A DNA stretch of 19,413 nucleotides from JBNJGT01 sp051819765 (GCA_051819765.1 JBNJGT010000032.1:1-19413), one strand, 5' to 3'; positions 8,204-15,477 are shown, counted from the stretch's first letter. Numbers and translations are program-made. The notes: generated by a model from the letters alone, not told the origin.

Positions 8204-9961
8204 ATGAAACACTGGAACCTCAATGACATACTACCCGAAGATCAGATAGAATCCACCATCTCAGAGCTACAATCCCTCGTCCCACACTACGAGGAGCACT
8301 ACCAGCGCATGCATCCCGACATGTCTCCGGAAGTGCTTCAGGAGTTGATGGACTTCGATGAACACGTCACAGAACTGTTGCAGAAGCTTTCAGCCCTGGC
8401 AGAACTCAAACGCACAACCAATGTGAAAGACCAGGAAGCAAAGCGCCTCCAGACACGCCTGGAGACCATAGGCCTTCAGGCAGAAGAGGTCGCAAGGAAG
8501 ATCTGGCACTGGCTCCAGGGCATCGATGGCACAACCCCGCTTGATGACACCAACGCAAAGCGCCTCTTCTCACAGATGAAAGACTCGTTTGTCCTCTTCT
8601 ATTTGCGCGATTCAGCCCAGTACTCTCTCTCCGAGCGAGAGGAGGATATCATCGCAAAAAAGAACGTGAATGGCATCTCCACAGTAAAAGAACTACGATC
8701 CCTTATCACCACCGGCTTCACCTTCGAGTTCCAGCCTGAAGGCCAGGAAAAACAAATCATCCAGACCCAGTCGGAACTGACTTCCTATTTCCGTTCCCCC
8801 AAACCAGAGGAACGAAAGGCTGCATACATCGCGCTCCTGGACCGCTACGATCAGGACCTTGACAAGTTTTTCAGCATCTACCAATCCGTGGTCCGTGACT
8901 GGGGAGAGATGGCAACGCTCAGAGGGTTTGCCTCTCCCATATCAGTTCGCAACCACCGCAACATGGTTCCCGATGAAGCTATCCACACACTCCTGGATGT
9001 ATGTACCAACAATCGCCACATCTTCCATGAGTACTTCCGATTCAAGGCAGAGCAGCTGGGCAAAGACAAGCTTTCCCGTTATGATATCTATGCCCCCCTG
9101 GAAAGTACTGAAGAAAAGATTCCCTATGAGAAAGCAGAGGACATCGTTCTTTCAACCTTTCAGGACTTATCCGAAACCTTCTACCAGTATGCCCGAAAGA
9201 TCCTTGACGGTCACATAGACACCCACCCTGATCCCAACAAGCGGGGTGGCGCCTTTGCGATGACAATCACCCCTAAACTCACACCCTTTGTCATGATGAA
9301 CTACACCGGCAGCAGGTCTGACATATATACCCTTGCCCATGAGCTGGGGCATGGCATCCATTTCCTCTATAGCGGCAACCACAGCATCCACTCATACCAT
9401 GCGCCCCTGCCCCTTGCCGAGACAGCATCGACCCTTGCCGAAACCATTGTATTTGAACGGTTGTTTGAGCAGGCAGATGAAAAGACAAAAGAGGCTATGC
9501 TTGTTGAGAAGCTTTCCGATTCATTTGCAACCATCATCCGGCAGAACTATTTTGTCAAGTTTGAACTCCTGGCACACGATATCATACCCAAAGGTATCAC
9601 CATGGATGAGCTCTCCCAGCGCTACAGCACACTCTTGGAGGAGCAATTCGGTGATGGGGTTGAGATGGACGAGCGCTTCAGGAATGAGTGGGCCTACATC
9701 CCTCACATATTCCGCTCACCCTTCTATTGCTATGCCTACAACTTCGGTGAGCTCCTCTCCCTGGCCCTCTATGCAAAATACAGGGAGGACCCTGCTTTCC
9801 TTGGGCAGATCGAGACAATCCTTGCCGCAGGTGGCGCTGACTATCCAGAGAACATCCTCAAAAAGGTTGGTATTGACATGAGCTCTCCTGAGTTCTGGCA
9901 GGCAGGATTCTCAGTCATACAAGGCTGGCTTGATGAACTCAAAAGGATAAAACATAAATAG
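8204..9961 (+). CDS. pepF: Oligoendopeptidase F (M3 zinc metallopeptidase)
   Basis: This 585-aa protein is a zinc-dependent oligopeptidase of family M3 that cleaves short peptides in the cytoplasm, probably recycling products of the proteasome and other proteases. The catalytic zinc motif HELGH is at residues 379-383, and the third ligand is Glu406 in an ETAST motif 23 residues later, as in M3 enzymes. The N-terminal third is helical (residues about 1-190), and the C-terminal part has the family's aromatic-rich IPHIFRSPFYCYAYNFGE segment that lines the substrate site. The length matches the usual 560-610 aa. There is no signal peptide. A TATA box just upstream fixes the ATG start. The DUF1385 gene follows after 21 bases with its own TATA-like element. 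Confidence 0.95.
   Translation: MKHWNLNDILPEDQIESTISELQSLVPHYEEHYQRMHPDMSPEVLQELMDFDEHVTELLQKLSALAELKRTTNVKDQEAKRLQTRLETIGLQAEEVARKIWHWLQGIDGTTPLDDTNAKRLFSQMKDSFVLFYLRDSAQYSLSEREEDIIAKKNVNGISTVKELRSLITTGFTFEFQPEGQEKQIIQTQSELTSYFRSPKPEERKAAYIALLDRYDQDLDKFFSIYQSVVRDWGEMATLRGFASPISVRNHRNMVPDEAIHTLLDVCTNNRHIFHEYFRFKAEQLGKDKLSRYDIYAPLESTEEKIPYEKAEDIVLSTFQDLSETFYQYARKILDGHIDTHPDPNKRGGAFAMTITPKLTPFVMMNYTGSRSDIYTLAHELGHGIHFLYSGNHSIHSYHAPLPLAETASTLAETIVFERLFEQADEKTKEAMLVEKLSDSFATIIRQNYFVKFELLAHDIIPKGITMDELSQRYSTLLEEQFGDGVEMDERFRNEWAYIPHIFRSPFYCYAYNFGELLSLALYAKYREDPAFLGQIETILAAGGADYPENILKKVGIDMSSPEFWQAGFSVIQGWLDELKRIKHK
9951..9960 (+). promoter_or_regulatory. TATA-like box for the DUF1385 gene
   Basis: AACATAAATA overlaps the pepF stop codon and ends 22 bases before the ATG at 9983. 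The spacing suits a leaderless mRNA, though read-through from pepF is also possible. Confidence 0.45.
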
Positions 9962-9982
9962 TCTTTTTCATTCTCCCAGCCA

Positions 9983-10900
9983 ATGAAACCAACAGTTGGT
10001 GGCCAGGCGGTGATTGAAGGGGTGATGATGCGGGCAGGTGACCGCATCGCGACTGCCATCCGAAAGAATGACGAGATCATCATCAAGAAAGAGACCTACG
10101 CTCCCCTCTCCCAGCGGTATCGCTTCCTGGGCTGGCCCTTTTTTCGGGGGGCTGTCTCATTGATTGAAATGATGTACCTGGGCACCAAAAGTCTCATGTT
10201 CTCCGCACAGGAAGCGGCAGATGAGGAAGAAGAGGAACTCAAGAAATCCCATATCACGCTCACGGTGTTTGTTGCCATTCTGTTCTCCATCGGCCTGTTT
10301 GTCCTGTTGCCCTATGTCCTCACCAACCTGTTAGGTATCAGTGAAGGAACCCGACCTGTCCTCTTCAACCTGGTGGATGGCATCATCAAGGTGATCATTC
10401 TGGTGGGATACATCTATGCCATAGGTTTCATGAGCGACATGCGCCGGGTCTTTGAGTACCATGGAGCAGAGCACAAGGCAGTGCATACCTTCGAGCGCAA
10501 CAAGGCCCTCACCCCACAAGAGGCAAACCATTTCTCCACCGTCCATCCCCGGTGCGGCACAAGCTTCCTTATGATTGTGGTCCTGACAGGAGTACTGGTT
10601 TTCTCCCTGATTCCCCTGGTATTCAACGCACTGCTTCCAGCCATCCAATCCATGCCGACCATCCTGCGCCTCGGGATATTCTTCCTTGCGCGGATCGCGA
10701 TGCTTCCAATCATTGCGGGCATCTCTTATGAATGGCTCAAACTGGCACCTAAGATTTCGAAAGGAAGCATCCTTGGGATATTCATGCTGCCGGGTTTGTG
10801 GGTGCAAAAACTCACCACGCGAGAGCCCACCTTGGAGCAGCTTGAGGTAAGTTTTGCCGCGCTCAAGGCAGTCACGGATGATACTACTTCTGCATCCTAA
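9983..10900 (+). CDS. DUF1385 (YqhQ-like) membrane protein
   Basis: This 305-aa protein matches the DUF1385/YqhQ family, often labelled a putative metal-dependent enzyme but without a proven function. The family hallmark GGQAVIEGVMMR is at residues 6-17. A second conserved block, EYHGAEHK (158-165), supplies two His residues that could bind metal, and a third, HPRCGTSF (188-195), adds His and Cys. Membrane helices lie at about 92-115, 131-149, 196-216 and 226-246, and an acidic run (DEEEEEL) precedes the first. The length is normal for the family (about 300 aa). It is found mostly in Firmicutes and other bacteria as far as I know, so its presence in an archaeon may reflect old transfer. Confidence 0.92.
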   Translation: MKPTVGGQAVIEGVMMRAGDRIATAIRKNDEIIIKKETYAPLSQRYRFLGWPFFRGAVSLIEMMYLGTKSLMFSAQEAADEEEEELKKSHITLTVFVAILFSIGLFVLLPYVLTNLLGISEGTRPVLFNLVDGIIKVIILVGYIYAIGFMSDMRRVFEYHGAEHKAVHTFERNKALTPQEANHFSTVHPRCGTSFLMIVVLTGVLVFSLIPLVFNALLPAIQSMPTILRLGIFFLARIAMLPIIAGISYEWLKLAPKISKGSILGIFMLPGLWVQKLTTREPTLEQLEVSFAALKAVTDDTTSAS

Positions 10901-10906
10901 CACAAG

Positions 10907-10917
10907 TTTATTATAAA
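10907..10917 (+). promoter_or_regulatory. TATA box for the 161-aa coiled-coil protein
   Basis: TTTATTATAAA ends 20 bases before the ATG at 10938. It fits a leaderless archaeal promoter. Confidence 0.65.
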
Positions 10918-10937
10918 CTGAAAGAGCCTGTACCTGG

Positions 10938-11423
10938 ATGGTAGATAATGCGCCGCCTCAGAAACAGAAAGGTTTCGCCCTCTTCGGAGGCCATGACAAA
11001 GCGGCGCCTGACCCTGAGCTCAAGAATCTCAGGCACGACTTCAGCTCCCTTTCCCGCCGGCTCCGGGAACTGGAAGAGCGCACCCAGAACCTTCGTAAGA
11101 AGATTCAGATGGCAGACCAGAATTTCATGAGCCAGAATAAGAAGAATGCTCAAGACCTGCGGGAGGATCGCGCAGAGATCAGCGAGCTCAAGAAATTCAT
11201 GAATGATCTTGACAACAAGCTCCTCCTCCTCATCAAGGAACTGCGGATGTGCGCCAGAAAGGAGGACGTAAAAGAGCTTGAGCGCTACATAAACATCTGG
11301 GAACCGATCAATTTCGTCACCCGAAAAGAGGTGGAAAAGATCATGCATCAGCATTTTGAACCGCTTGTTGAGGATTTGGTGAAAAAGGCGCTTCACAAGC
11401 ATTTGAAAGACAGAAAGGTTTAA
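10938..11423 (+). CDS. Coiled-coil protein (161 aa), possibly FlaC/D-like
   Basis: No firm family is recognised. A short flexible N-terminus (residues 1-28, Pro/Gly/Lys) is followed by a long charged helix with heptad pattern (28-110), then a conserved-looking segment with KEDVKELERYINIWEPINFVTR (residues 108-129) and a C-terminal amphipathic helix. The coiled coil plus a Trp-Glu-Pro motif recalls archaellum accessory proteins of the FlaC/D/E type, but no archaellum gene is present here, so this is only a suggestion. There is no signal peptide or membrane helix. It is followed 26 bases later by a second coiled-coil protein in the same direction, and the pair converges on the three-gene membrane-protein operon. 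Confidence 0.8.
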   Translation: MVDNAPPQKQKGFALFGGHDKAAPDPELKNLRHDFSSLSRRLRELEERTQNLRKKIQMADQNFMSQNKKNAQDLREDRAEISELKKFMNDLDNKLLLLIKELRMCARKEDVKELERYINIWEPINFVTRKEVEKIMHQHFEPLVEDLVKKALHKHLKDRKV

Positions 11424-11427
11424 ATAC
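11419..11427 (+). promoter_or_regulatory. TATA box for the PPQG-repeat protein, overlapping a stop codon
   Basis: TTTAAATAC lies 22 bases before the ATG at 11450 and contains the TAA stop (11421-11423) of the preceding gene. The second coiled-coil gene therefore probably has its own promoter. Confidence 0.6.
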
Positions 11428-11449
11428 AATATAACGGGTACGATAGACT

Positions 11450-11965
11450 ATGGCAAATGAGCAACAAATGCCCCAGGGGCCACCTCCTGGGATGCCGCAA
11501 CCGCCGCAGGGGATGCCTCAGGGTCCGCCTCAGGGTCCGCCTCAAGGACCGCCTCAAGGACTGCCCCAGGGACCACCACAGGGTGGACAAGGCAATCAGG
11601 GTTATCAGTATATCAATGAGCGAACCCATATAGAGGAGATTGCGGAAGCAATCATTGACGAGAAATGGGATGAGCTTGTCAAGAACTTGAATAAGATTTC
11701 TGAGTGGAAGGATAAGACTGAAGAAAAGATCAACAAGTTTGAACAGGAATTAAAGGATGTGCGTGAGAGCTTCGACAAGCTCCACAAGGCGATAATAGGA
11801 AAGATCGGCGAATACGATCAAAATATCCTGAATGTCGGAACAGAGATTAAGGCTATGGAACGGGTCTTCCAAAAGATTCTTCCTACTTTCACTGAGAACG
11901 TGAACGAACTTTCCCGTATCACCCGCGATGCCAAGGAGTCAATAACACCAAAAAAGAAGTCCTAA
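11450..11965 (+). CDS. PPQG-repeat coiled-coil protein (171 aa)
   Basis: No named family is recognised. Residues 1-50 are Pro/Gln/Gly/Met-rich, with six consecutive PPQG-type units, and are likely disordered. Residues 56-171 form a predicted long helix: an IEEIAEAIIDEKWDELVKN segment (60-78), a charged coiled coil (about 80-130), then the block NVGTEIKAMERVFQKILPTF (about 124-143) and a Lys-rich end. The second half looks like a domain under constraint rather than random coil. The protein has no signal peptide or membrane segment. Its stop overlaps by 4 bases the stop of the first of the three membrane-protein genes on the other strand. Like its upstream neighbour it could act as a cytosolic scaffold for a membrane complex, which is inference from context only. 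Confidence 0.82.
   Translation: MANEQQMPQGPPPGMPQPPQGMPQGPPQGPPQGPPQGLPQGPPQGGQGNQGYQYINERTHIEEIAEAIIDEKWDELVKNLNKISEWKDKTEEKINKFEQELKDVRESFDKLHKAIIGKIGEYDQNILNVGTEIKAMERVFQKILPTFTENVNELSRITRDAKESITPKKKS
11513..11584 (+). repeat. Tandem 12-bp repeat encoding (P/M/L)PQG
   Basis: Six in-frame 12-base units of the form ccgcctcagggt are found, with third-position changes. They encode MPQG, PPQG three times, LPQG and PPQG. The three central units are the most alike, which suggests growth by slippage. Confidence 0.85.
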
Positions 11966-12525
11966 TCTTTCGTTAGCCTTTGGATCGTGAAGAACGATAC
12001 AAGCAATATGAGTACCATGCCCAGCACTTTGGGGTGTACCAGCGTCTGCCAGAAATCAGATTCCTGTTCTGAGAGGTCCGCTTCCTGGACTGAGACATTT
12101 TCTGTGGTATCCAACTCATTCCCTATACCCCCATGCCGTGATACAACAGTTGCGAGGGATCCGATAGTTATGATCAGTACAAGCGCGAGCATCCAAAAAT
12201 TGATGAAGCGATGTTCTGGGGATTTGAGCACATTGACGATATCGTCCTGGCTTGCTCCCAGAGCCATGTAGGCGATCATTGAGAATATGATGAAGATGAA
12301 CAGGAGCACGAACCACGGTGCGGCAGTTACAAATGTCTCCCTGACGATTGGGGAGAATATGGTCATGACCGCTAGCGCAAAAGCGATAACCGCATAGATT
12401 CCCTTATTGTCATCACCAAACGGCTTAAGCTTGGTGAGGATTGCATACCCGAATACGAGGATGAAAAGAAAAGGAAAAATGATCTCGAAATGGTCCAGCA
12501 ATCCGATGTCCAATGGTGTTGCCAT
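11962..12525 (-). CDS. Membrane protein of the three-paralogue operon (third gene)
   Basis: This 187-aa protein has about five hydrophobic helices (14-31, 43-62, 70-90, 108-128, 165-182). A segment of some 30 acidic and polar residues (136-160) lies before the last helix. The first helix contains PFLFILVFGYAILTK (18-32), which aligns with PFLLVFTIVFAIFEK and AFLLVFTIVYAILTK in the two upstream genes, followed in all three by a charged turn and a second helix. The function is not known. Its ATG overlaps the TAA of the preceding gene (TAATG), so translation is coupled. The stop overlaps the convergent coiled-coil gene by 4 bases. Confidence 0.85.
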   Translation of the reverse strand: MATPLDIGLLDHFEIIFPFLFILVFGYAILTKLKPFGDDNKGIYAVIAFALAVMTIFSPIVRETFVTAAPWFVLLFIFIIFSMIAYMALGASQDDIVNVLKSPEHRFINFWMLALVLIITIGSLATVVSRHGGIGNELDTTENVSVQEADLSEQESDFWQTLVHPKVLGMVLILLVSFFTIQRLTKD

Positions 12526-13088
12526 TATTTGCCGCCGCCGAACAGTTCTCCGATCTCTTTGGCAAACTTACCCTTATCGTTAGGGTCTTTGTCTTCCTTA
12601 GTGACAAACCAGACCACGATTCCAAACACCAGGAGGACGATAACTGTGGCAACCGTCTGAGAATTGTTGGTCCATTGCAGCCACCATACATTGTTATAGC
12701 CGGTGCCCCACCAGCCAGCTGAAACCCCGAATATCCAGAGTACTATAGCCGCTGATATGATTGCGATCCAGCCTGATGCGCTGTTTCCGAGCCATTGCAC
12801 CTGGCCGCCCATGAGCCCGACCATTATCAGGAACATCACGATTGCGACTAGCACAATACTCACGGTTGGGATTGCCGACTGCATGATATTGACCACGGTC
12901 TGATTCGGCTCGAGTATCACGAGCATACCGATCACGAGGGCAACTGAAATGTTGAAATTCTTCTTTTCCCCAAGTATCTTACTCTTTGTTAGTATCGCGT
13001 ACACGATTGTAAACACAAGCAGGAACGCCAATAAAAGATGGATTCCGTTATTTGCCAGGTTCATCAGGGCATTTTCGATATAACTCAT
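12525..13088 (-). CDS. Membrane protein of the three-paralogue operon (second gene)
   Basis: This 187-aa protein has about five helices (15-34, 47-60, 72-93, 106-121, 145-162), a Trp-rich stretch between helices 4 and 5 (GWWGTG and VWWLQW), and a charged cytosol-type tail ending in FGGGK. The family segment AFLLVFTIVYAILTK is at 21-35, followed by KILGEKKN. I chose ATG at 13088 rather than GTG at 13094, because GAGGTG lies 5 bases before 13088 and would overlap the GTG. The start is 2 bases after the stop of the first gene. Function unknown. Confidence 0.85.
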   Translation of the reverse strand: MSYIENALMNLANNGIHLLLAFLLVFTIVYAILTKSKILGEKKNFNISVALVIGMLVILEPNQTVVNIMQSAIPTVSIVLVAIVMFLIMVGLMGGQVQWLGNSASGWIAIISAAIVLWIFGVSAGWWGTGYNNVWWLQWTNNSQTVATVIVLLVFGIVVWFVTKEDKDPNDKGKFAKEIGELFGGGK

Positions 13089-13090
13089 AT

Positions 13091-13657
13091 TCACACCTCA
13101 GCATTTTTTTCTTTTTTATCATAAACCACGAAAAGCATCAGTCCTATGACGATGATCATGAGCAGTATTGAGGCAACCGCAGTGCTCGACGCATTCTGGT
13201 ACAGGTACATAAGGAACCACTCAAGCCAGGGGGTCCCATCCTCTGTCTTGATCGCCATAAGGAAAATCGAGACAATCCCCAGGAACATGATCACCGTGAA
13301 CACCTTTTTCCAGGTATCGCTCAATGCAAATGGTTCATCGCTGTGGCCATAAAATGACCCCACGAGCAACAGGAAAAAGACGCTCAAAAGTAAAAGGATG
13401 ACCATCTGGGAGGATACTTGGGTGATGATCTCCACCAACTGGGAGGAGGCGATCACAAAGAAGGCAATCACAAACGCCACCATGGCATTCAGGTTCTTTT
13501 TGGTGTATTTCTTATCACTGTGTACATCCACCCCGAGGACCCGCGTTTTTTCAAAGATCGCAAACACTATCGTGAATACCAGCAAGAATGGCAGGACTAC
13601 ATCATAGATCCCTATCTTATGGAAGAAATCCAGTATGCCACGAAATACAGACGTCAT
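13091..13657 (-). CDS. Membrane protein of the three-paralogue operon (first gene)
   Basis: This 188-aa protein leads the operon. It has about five hydrophobic helices (18-36, 56-72, 84-101, 119-137, 158-178) and a short Lys/Glu tail. The family segment PFLLVFTIVFAIFEK is at 23-37, then a longer charged loop (42-55: VDVHSDKKYTKKN) before the second helix. The promoter TATA box lies 22 bases upstream, giving a leaderless start at the ATG. The three proteins are close in length (187-188 aa) and topology, so they most likely arose by tandem duplication and may form a hetero-oligomer. I cannot assign a family name or function. Confidence 0.85.
   Translation of the reverse strand: MTSVFRGILDFFHKIGIYDVVLPFLLVFTIVFAIFEKTRVLGVDVHSDKKYTKKNLNAMVAFVIAFFVIASSQLVEIITQVSSQMVILLLLSVFFLLLVGSFYGHSDEPFALSDTWKKVFTVIMFLGIVSIFLMAIKTEDGTPWLEWFLMYLYQNASSTAVASILLMIIVIGLMLFVVYDKKEKNAEV
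13094..13099 (-). promoter_or_regulatory. Shine-Dalgarno inside the membrane-protein operon
   Basis: GAGGTG encodes the last Glu-Val of the first gene and lies 5 bases before the ATG at 13088 of the second gene. It decides the start of the second gene. Confidence 0.65.
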
Positions 13658-13679
13658 AGGCCAATCCCAGCTTTAAGAA

Positions 13680-13689
13680 TATTTAAAGC
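13680..13689 (-). promoter_or_regulatory. TATA box for the three-paralogue operon
   Basis: The minus strand reads GCTTTAAATA here, 22 bases before the ATG at 13657. The box lies in the 39-base gap after the stop of the upstream gene on the same strand, so the operon has its own promoter. Confidence 0.65.
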
Positions 13690-13696
13690 TTTCGCA

Positions 13697-14266
13697 TCAG
13701 TTCAACTGGATGAGCTGTCGGTAGCTGAAACAGGGTTCTTCATGGCCGGAATAATTGGGGACCTGCATGTATCGCACCCCTGCGATGCGGGCTGAATGTC
13801 GTTCAAGGATATCTCCATAGACCAGGCATTCGTCAAGGCTGAAACCGAAGAGATCTCCGATGACCTCGTAGCGCTTATAGAAATCAAGCCCTTCTTCCTC
13901 CGGGAGCAGGAGGTGTTGGGGAACGGGTTCCACGAATCCAGGCGTCTTTCGGTCTGCGGTGCCGCACACATGGTCGGAGAGTTCACTGTATCCGAGCAGG
14001 ACCGTGAACGGGTCGCCGTTTGAGTCTGTCTGCAGGACATTGTGCTTGTTCATGTCTTTTGAGTATTTCAGATAGGCGGGCACTCCTCGCCGATCCAGGT
14101 ATTTTGGGATCCTATCCGGGCTTTCCATGAGCCAGGTATGAGGTAGACACGTTCCGTTAATGTCCCACAAGAACCAGGATATGTGATTCCAATCATGATA
14201 GAATTCCTGCATGTCGACGGGTCCCCACACCCCGCCGACACTTTTGTAGTATACCAAGTCTTCCAT
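13697..14266 (-). CDS. Hypothetical protein (189 aa)
   Basis: I do not recognise this protein. It is soluble, rich in aromatic residues (Tyr, Trp, Phe), His and Asp, and has no signal peptide or membrane helix. Visible segments include a Trp/His-rich N-terminus (EFYHDWNHISWFLWDINGT, about residues 21-39) and three scattered Cys residues in the second half. The composition suggests a compact globular fold rather than a coiled coil. The leaderless start is supported by a TATA box 26 bases upstream. It precedes the membrane-protein operon on the same strand but is separated from it by a promoter, so a joint role is not shown. It is divergent from rnhB across a shared 79-base promoter region. Confidence 0.75.
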   Translation of the reverse strand: MEDLVYYKSVGGVWGPVDMQEFYHDWNHISWFLWDINGTCLPHTWLMESPDRIPKYLDRRGVPAYLKYSKDMNKHNVLQTDSNGDPFTVLLGYSELSDHVCGTADRKTPGFVEPVPQHLLLPEEEGLDFYKRYEVIGDLFGFSLDECLVYGDILERHSARIAGVRYMQVPNYSGHEEPCFSYRQLIQLN

Positions 14267-14291
14267 AGACGTGTAAGTATTAGGGCATCCC

Positions 14292-14303
14292 TTTTATTTA
14301 AAC
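14292..14303 (-). promoter_or_regulatory. TATA box for the 189-aa hypothetical protein
   Basis: The minus strand reads GGTTTAAATAAA, about 25 bases before the ATG at 14266. It lies back to back with the rnhB promoter. Confidence 0.65.
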
Positions 14304-14314
14304 CTTCTGCAAAT

Positions 14315-14323
14315 TTTTATAAA
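14315..14323 (+). promoter_or_regulatory. TATA box for rnhB
   Basis: TTTTATAAA ends 22 bases before the ATG at 14346. It fits a leaderless start and supports the very short N-terminus of the RNase HII. Confidence 0.7.
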
Positions 14324-14345
14324 CTGTCATGCTTTAGCATTTCCG

Positions 14346-14987
14346 ATGAGATGCGGTATCGAAGAGGCAGGACGAGGCCCCGTCATAGGCCCTATGGTCA
14401 TGGTCGGGGTCCTTGGGACAAAAGAAGATGAACAGGCATTGCAGGCGCTTGGGGTAAAAGACTCAAAATTGCTCTCCCCGAAAAGAAGAGAACAGCTCTA
14501 TCCGCGGATCCTCGAGCATATCAGGAAGTACAAGATCATGATCCTTTCTCCAAAAGACATCGATGCGGCGCTTGCCTCAGAGACCATGAATCTCAACCTT
14601 CTCGAAGGAAAGACCTCTGCCACAATCATCGATGAGCTCAAACCAGAGGTGGCAATCCTTGACTGCCCCAGCACCAACCCTCCTGCCTACCGGGAGTATG
14701 TGCGAAAGCAGCTCTCCCATGGGACAGAGATCATCGCAGAACACAAGGCAGATGTCAACCATACCATAGTCGCTGCTGCTTCAATCATTGCCAAGGTGAC
14801 CCGTGACAGGGAGATAAAAAAGATTGAGGAGACATACAACGTATGCATCGGATCAGGCTATCCCTCTGACAAGAAGACTCAGATATTTCTGAAGGATAAT
14901 TACAAAAAATATGATGTGTTCAGGAAGAGTTGGTCTTCCTACAAGCGCCTTGCTCAGCCTACTCTTGATCAGTTCCCATGTGAGTGA
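14346..14987 (+). CDS. rnhB: Ribonuclease HII
   Basis: This 213-aa enzyme removes ribonucleotides from RNA/DNA hybrids, such as Okazaki primers and misincorporated ribonucleotides. The length and the compact start (MRCGIEEAGRGPVIGPM) are those of archaeal RNase HII. Catalytic acidic positions are visible as Glu6-Glu7 in the motif, Asp106 in AILDCPS, and Asp136 in KADVNHTIVAAASIIAKVTRD. The substrate-binding GRG (9-11) is present, as is a GYPSD loop (171-175). The usual first catalytic residue is Asp (GIDEAGRG), and here it is Glu, a conservative but notable change. The start is fixed by the TATA box and by the family's N-terminus. The last 29 bases overlap the convergent small gene. Confidence 0.95.
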   Translation: MRCGIEEAGRGPVIGPMVMVGVLGTKEDEQALQALGVKDSKLLSPKRREQLYPRILEHIRKYKIMILSPKDIDAALASETMNLNLLEGKTSATIIDELKPEVAILDCPSTNPPAYREYVRKQLSHGTEIIAEHKADVNHTIVAAASIIAKVTRDREIKKIEETYNVCIGSGYPSDKKTQIFLKDNYKKYDVFRKSWSSYKRLAQPTLDQFPCE

Positions 14988-15210
14988 GCGCCTTTTGCAT
15001 CAAGGGAAGGATCGCTTCAACCTCATCCTTTGTCACTCTGCCTAGCTTTGCGAATTTGTAATCCCCGGTTTCCATATTTCGCAGTTGCCGGGATATCTGC
15101 ATTTTTGCAGGGCCATCATTATACGAGAAAACGCTAACCCGCAATTTTGTCACTTCAAATTCAACTTCTTCACCAAACAATTCCTTATCAAGACTTTTAT
15201 CGAATGCCAT
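14959..15210 (-). CDS. Small hypothetical protein (83 aa)
   Basis: This 83-aa, highly charged soluble protein has a likely beta-rich middle (EVEFEVTKLRVSVFSYNDG) and a helical C-terminus. I recognise no family. It starts 2 bases after the stop of the 74-aa gene and has a GAGAGG ribosome binding site, so the two form an operon. The 3' end overlaps rnhB by 29 bases on the opposite strand. A stress or regulatory role is possible but nothing shows it. Confidence 0.7.
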   Translation of the reverse strand: MAFDKSLDKELFGEEVEFEVTKLRVSVFSYNDGPAKMQISRQLRNMETGDYKFAKLGRVTKDEVEAILPLMQKALTHMGTDQE

Positions 15211-15212
15211 AT

Positions 15213-15437
15213 TTATCCTCTCAGATGCTCATGCAGCGGTGTGCGGTATCGGTAGACGAAGGTATCTTGGAATACATAGTAGTAATCCTGAAAAGTACCA
15301 TCCATCAGCAACTCGACCCTGATCACAAACCTCTTGTCAGATTCTATCTTATCCAGTTCTTCCTTGGATTCAAGGTCTACAATCACCATACTCTCTTTTG
15401 GGTATTTGAGGTCCGCAACCCGAAGGTAATCTGCCAT
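15213..15437 (-). CDS. Small hypothetical protein (74 aa)
   Basis: This 74-aa acidic soluble protein has a beta-strand-like pattern (MVIVDLESKEE, then FVIRVELLMDGTFQDYYYVF) and a Tyr/Phe-rich centre. No family is recognised. It is the first gene of a two-gene operon with the 83-aa protein, from which it is separated by 2 bases. A TATA-like box 21 bases upstream indicates a leaderless start. It is divergent from the MscS-type channel gene across an 86-base region. Confidence 0.7.
   Translation of the reverse strand: MADYLRVADLKYPKESMVIVDLESKEELDKIESDKRFVIRVELLMDGTFQDYYYVFQDTFVYRYRTPLHEHLRG
15217..15222 (-). promoter_or_regulatory. Shine-Dalgarno for the 83-aa gene
   Basis: GAGAGG lies 6 bases before the ATG at 15210 and inside the last codons of the 74-aa gene. 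Confidence 0.55.
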
Positions 15438-15458
15438 ATAATCTCAGATGATGCCTCC

Positions 15459-15466
15459 TTTTAAAA
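15459..15466 (-). promoter_or_regulatory. TATA-like box for the two small genes
   Basis: TTTTAAAA (the same on both strands) within ACTTTTAAAAGG lies 21 bases before the ATG at 15437. Confidence 0.5.
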
Positions 15467-15477
15467 GTTTTATCCTA

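Noticed and set aside
11420..11629. Arg/Leu-rich minus-strand ORF over the PPQG repeat
   Set aside because: It is the antisense reading of the 12-bp repeat; its RRSLRRTLRR pattern comes from the repeat and not from selection.
13089..13094. GTG start at 13094 for the second membrane-protein gene
   Set aside because: It lies within the Shine-Dalgarno region itself, whereas the ATG at 13088 has GAGGTG at the right distance.
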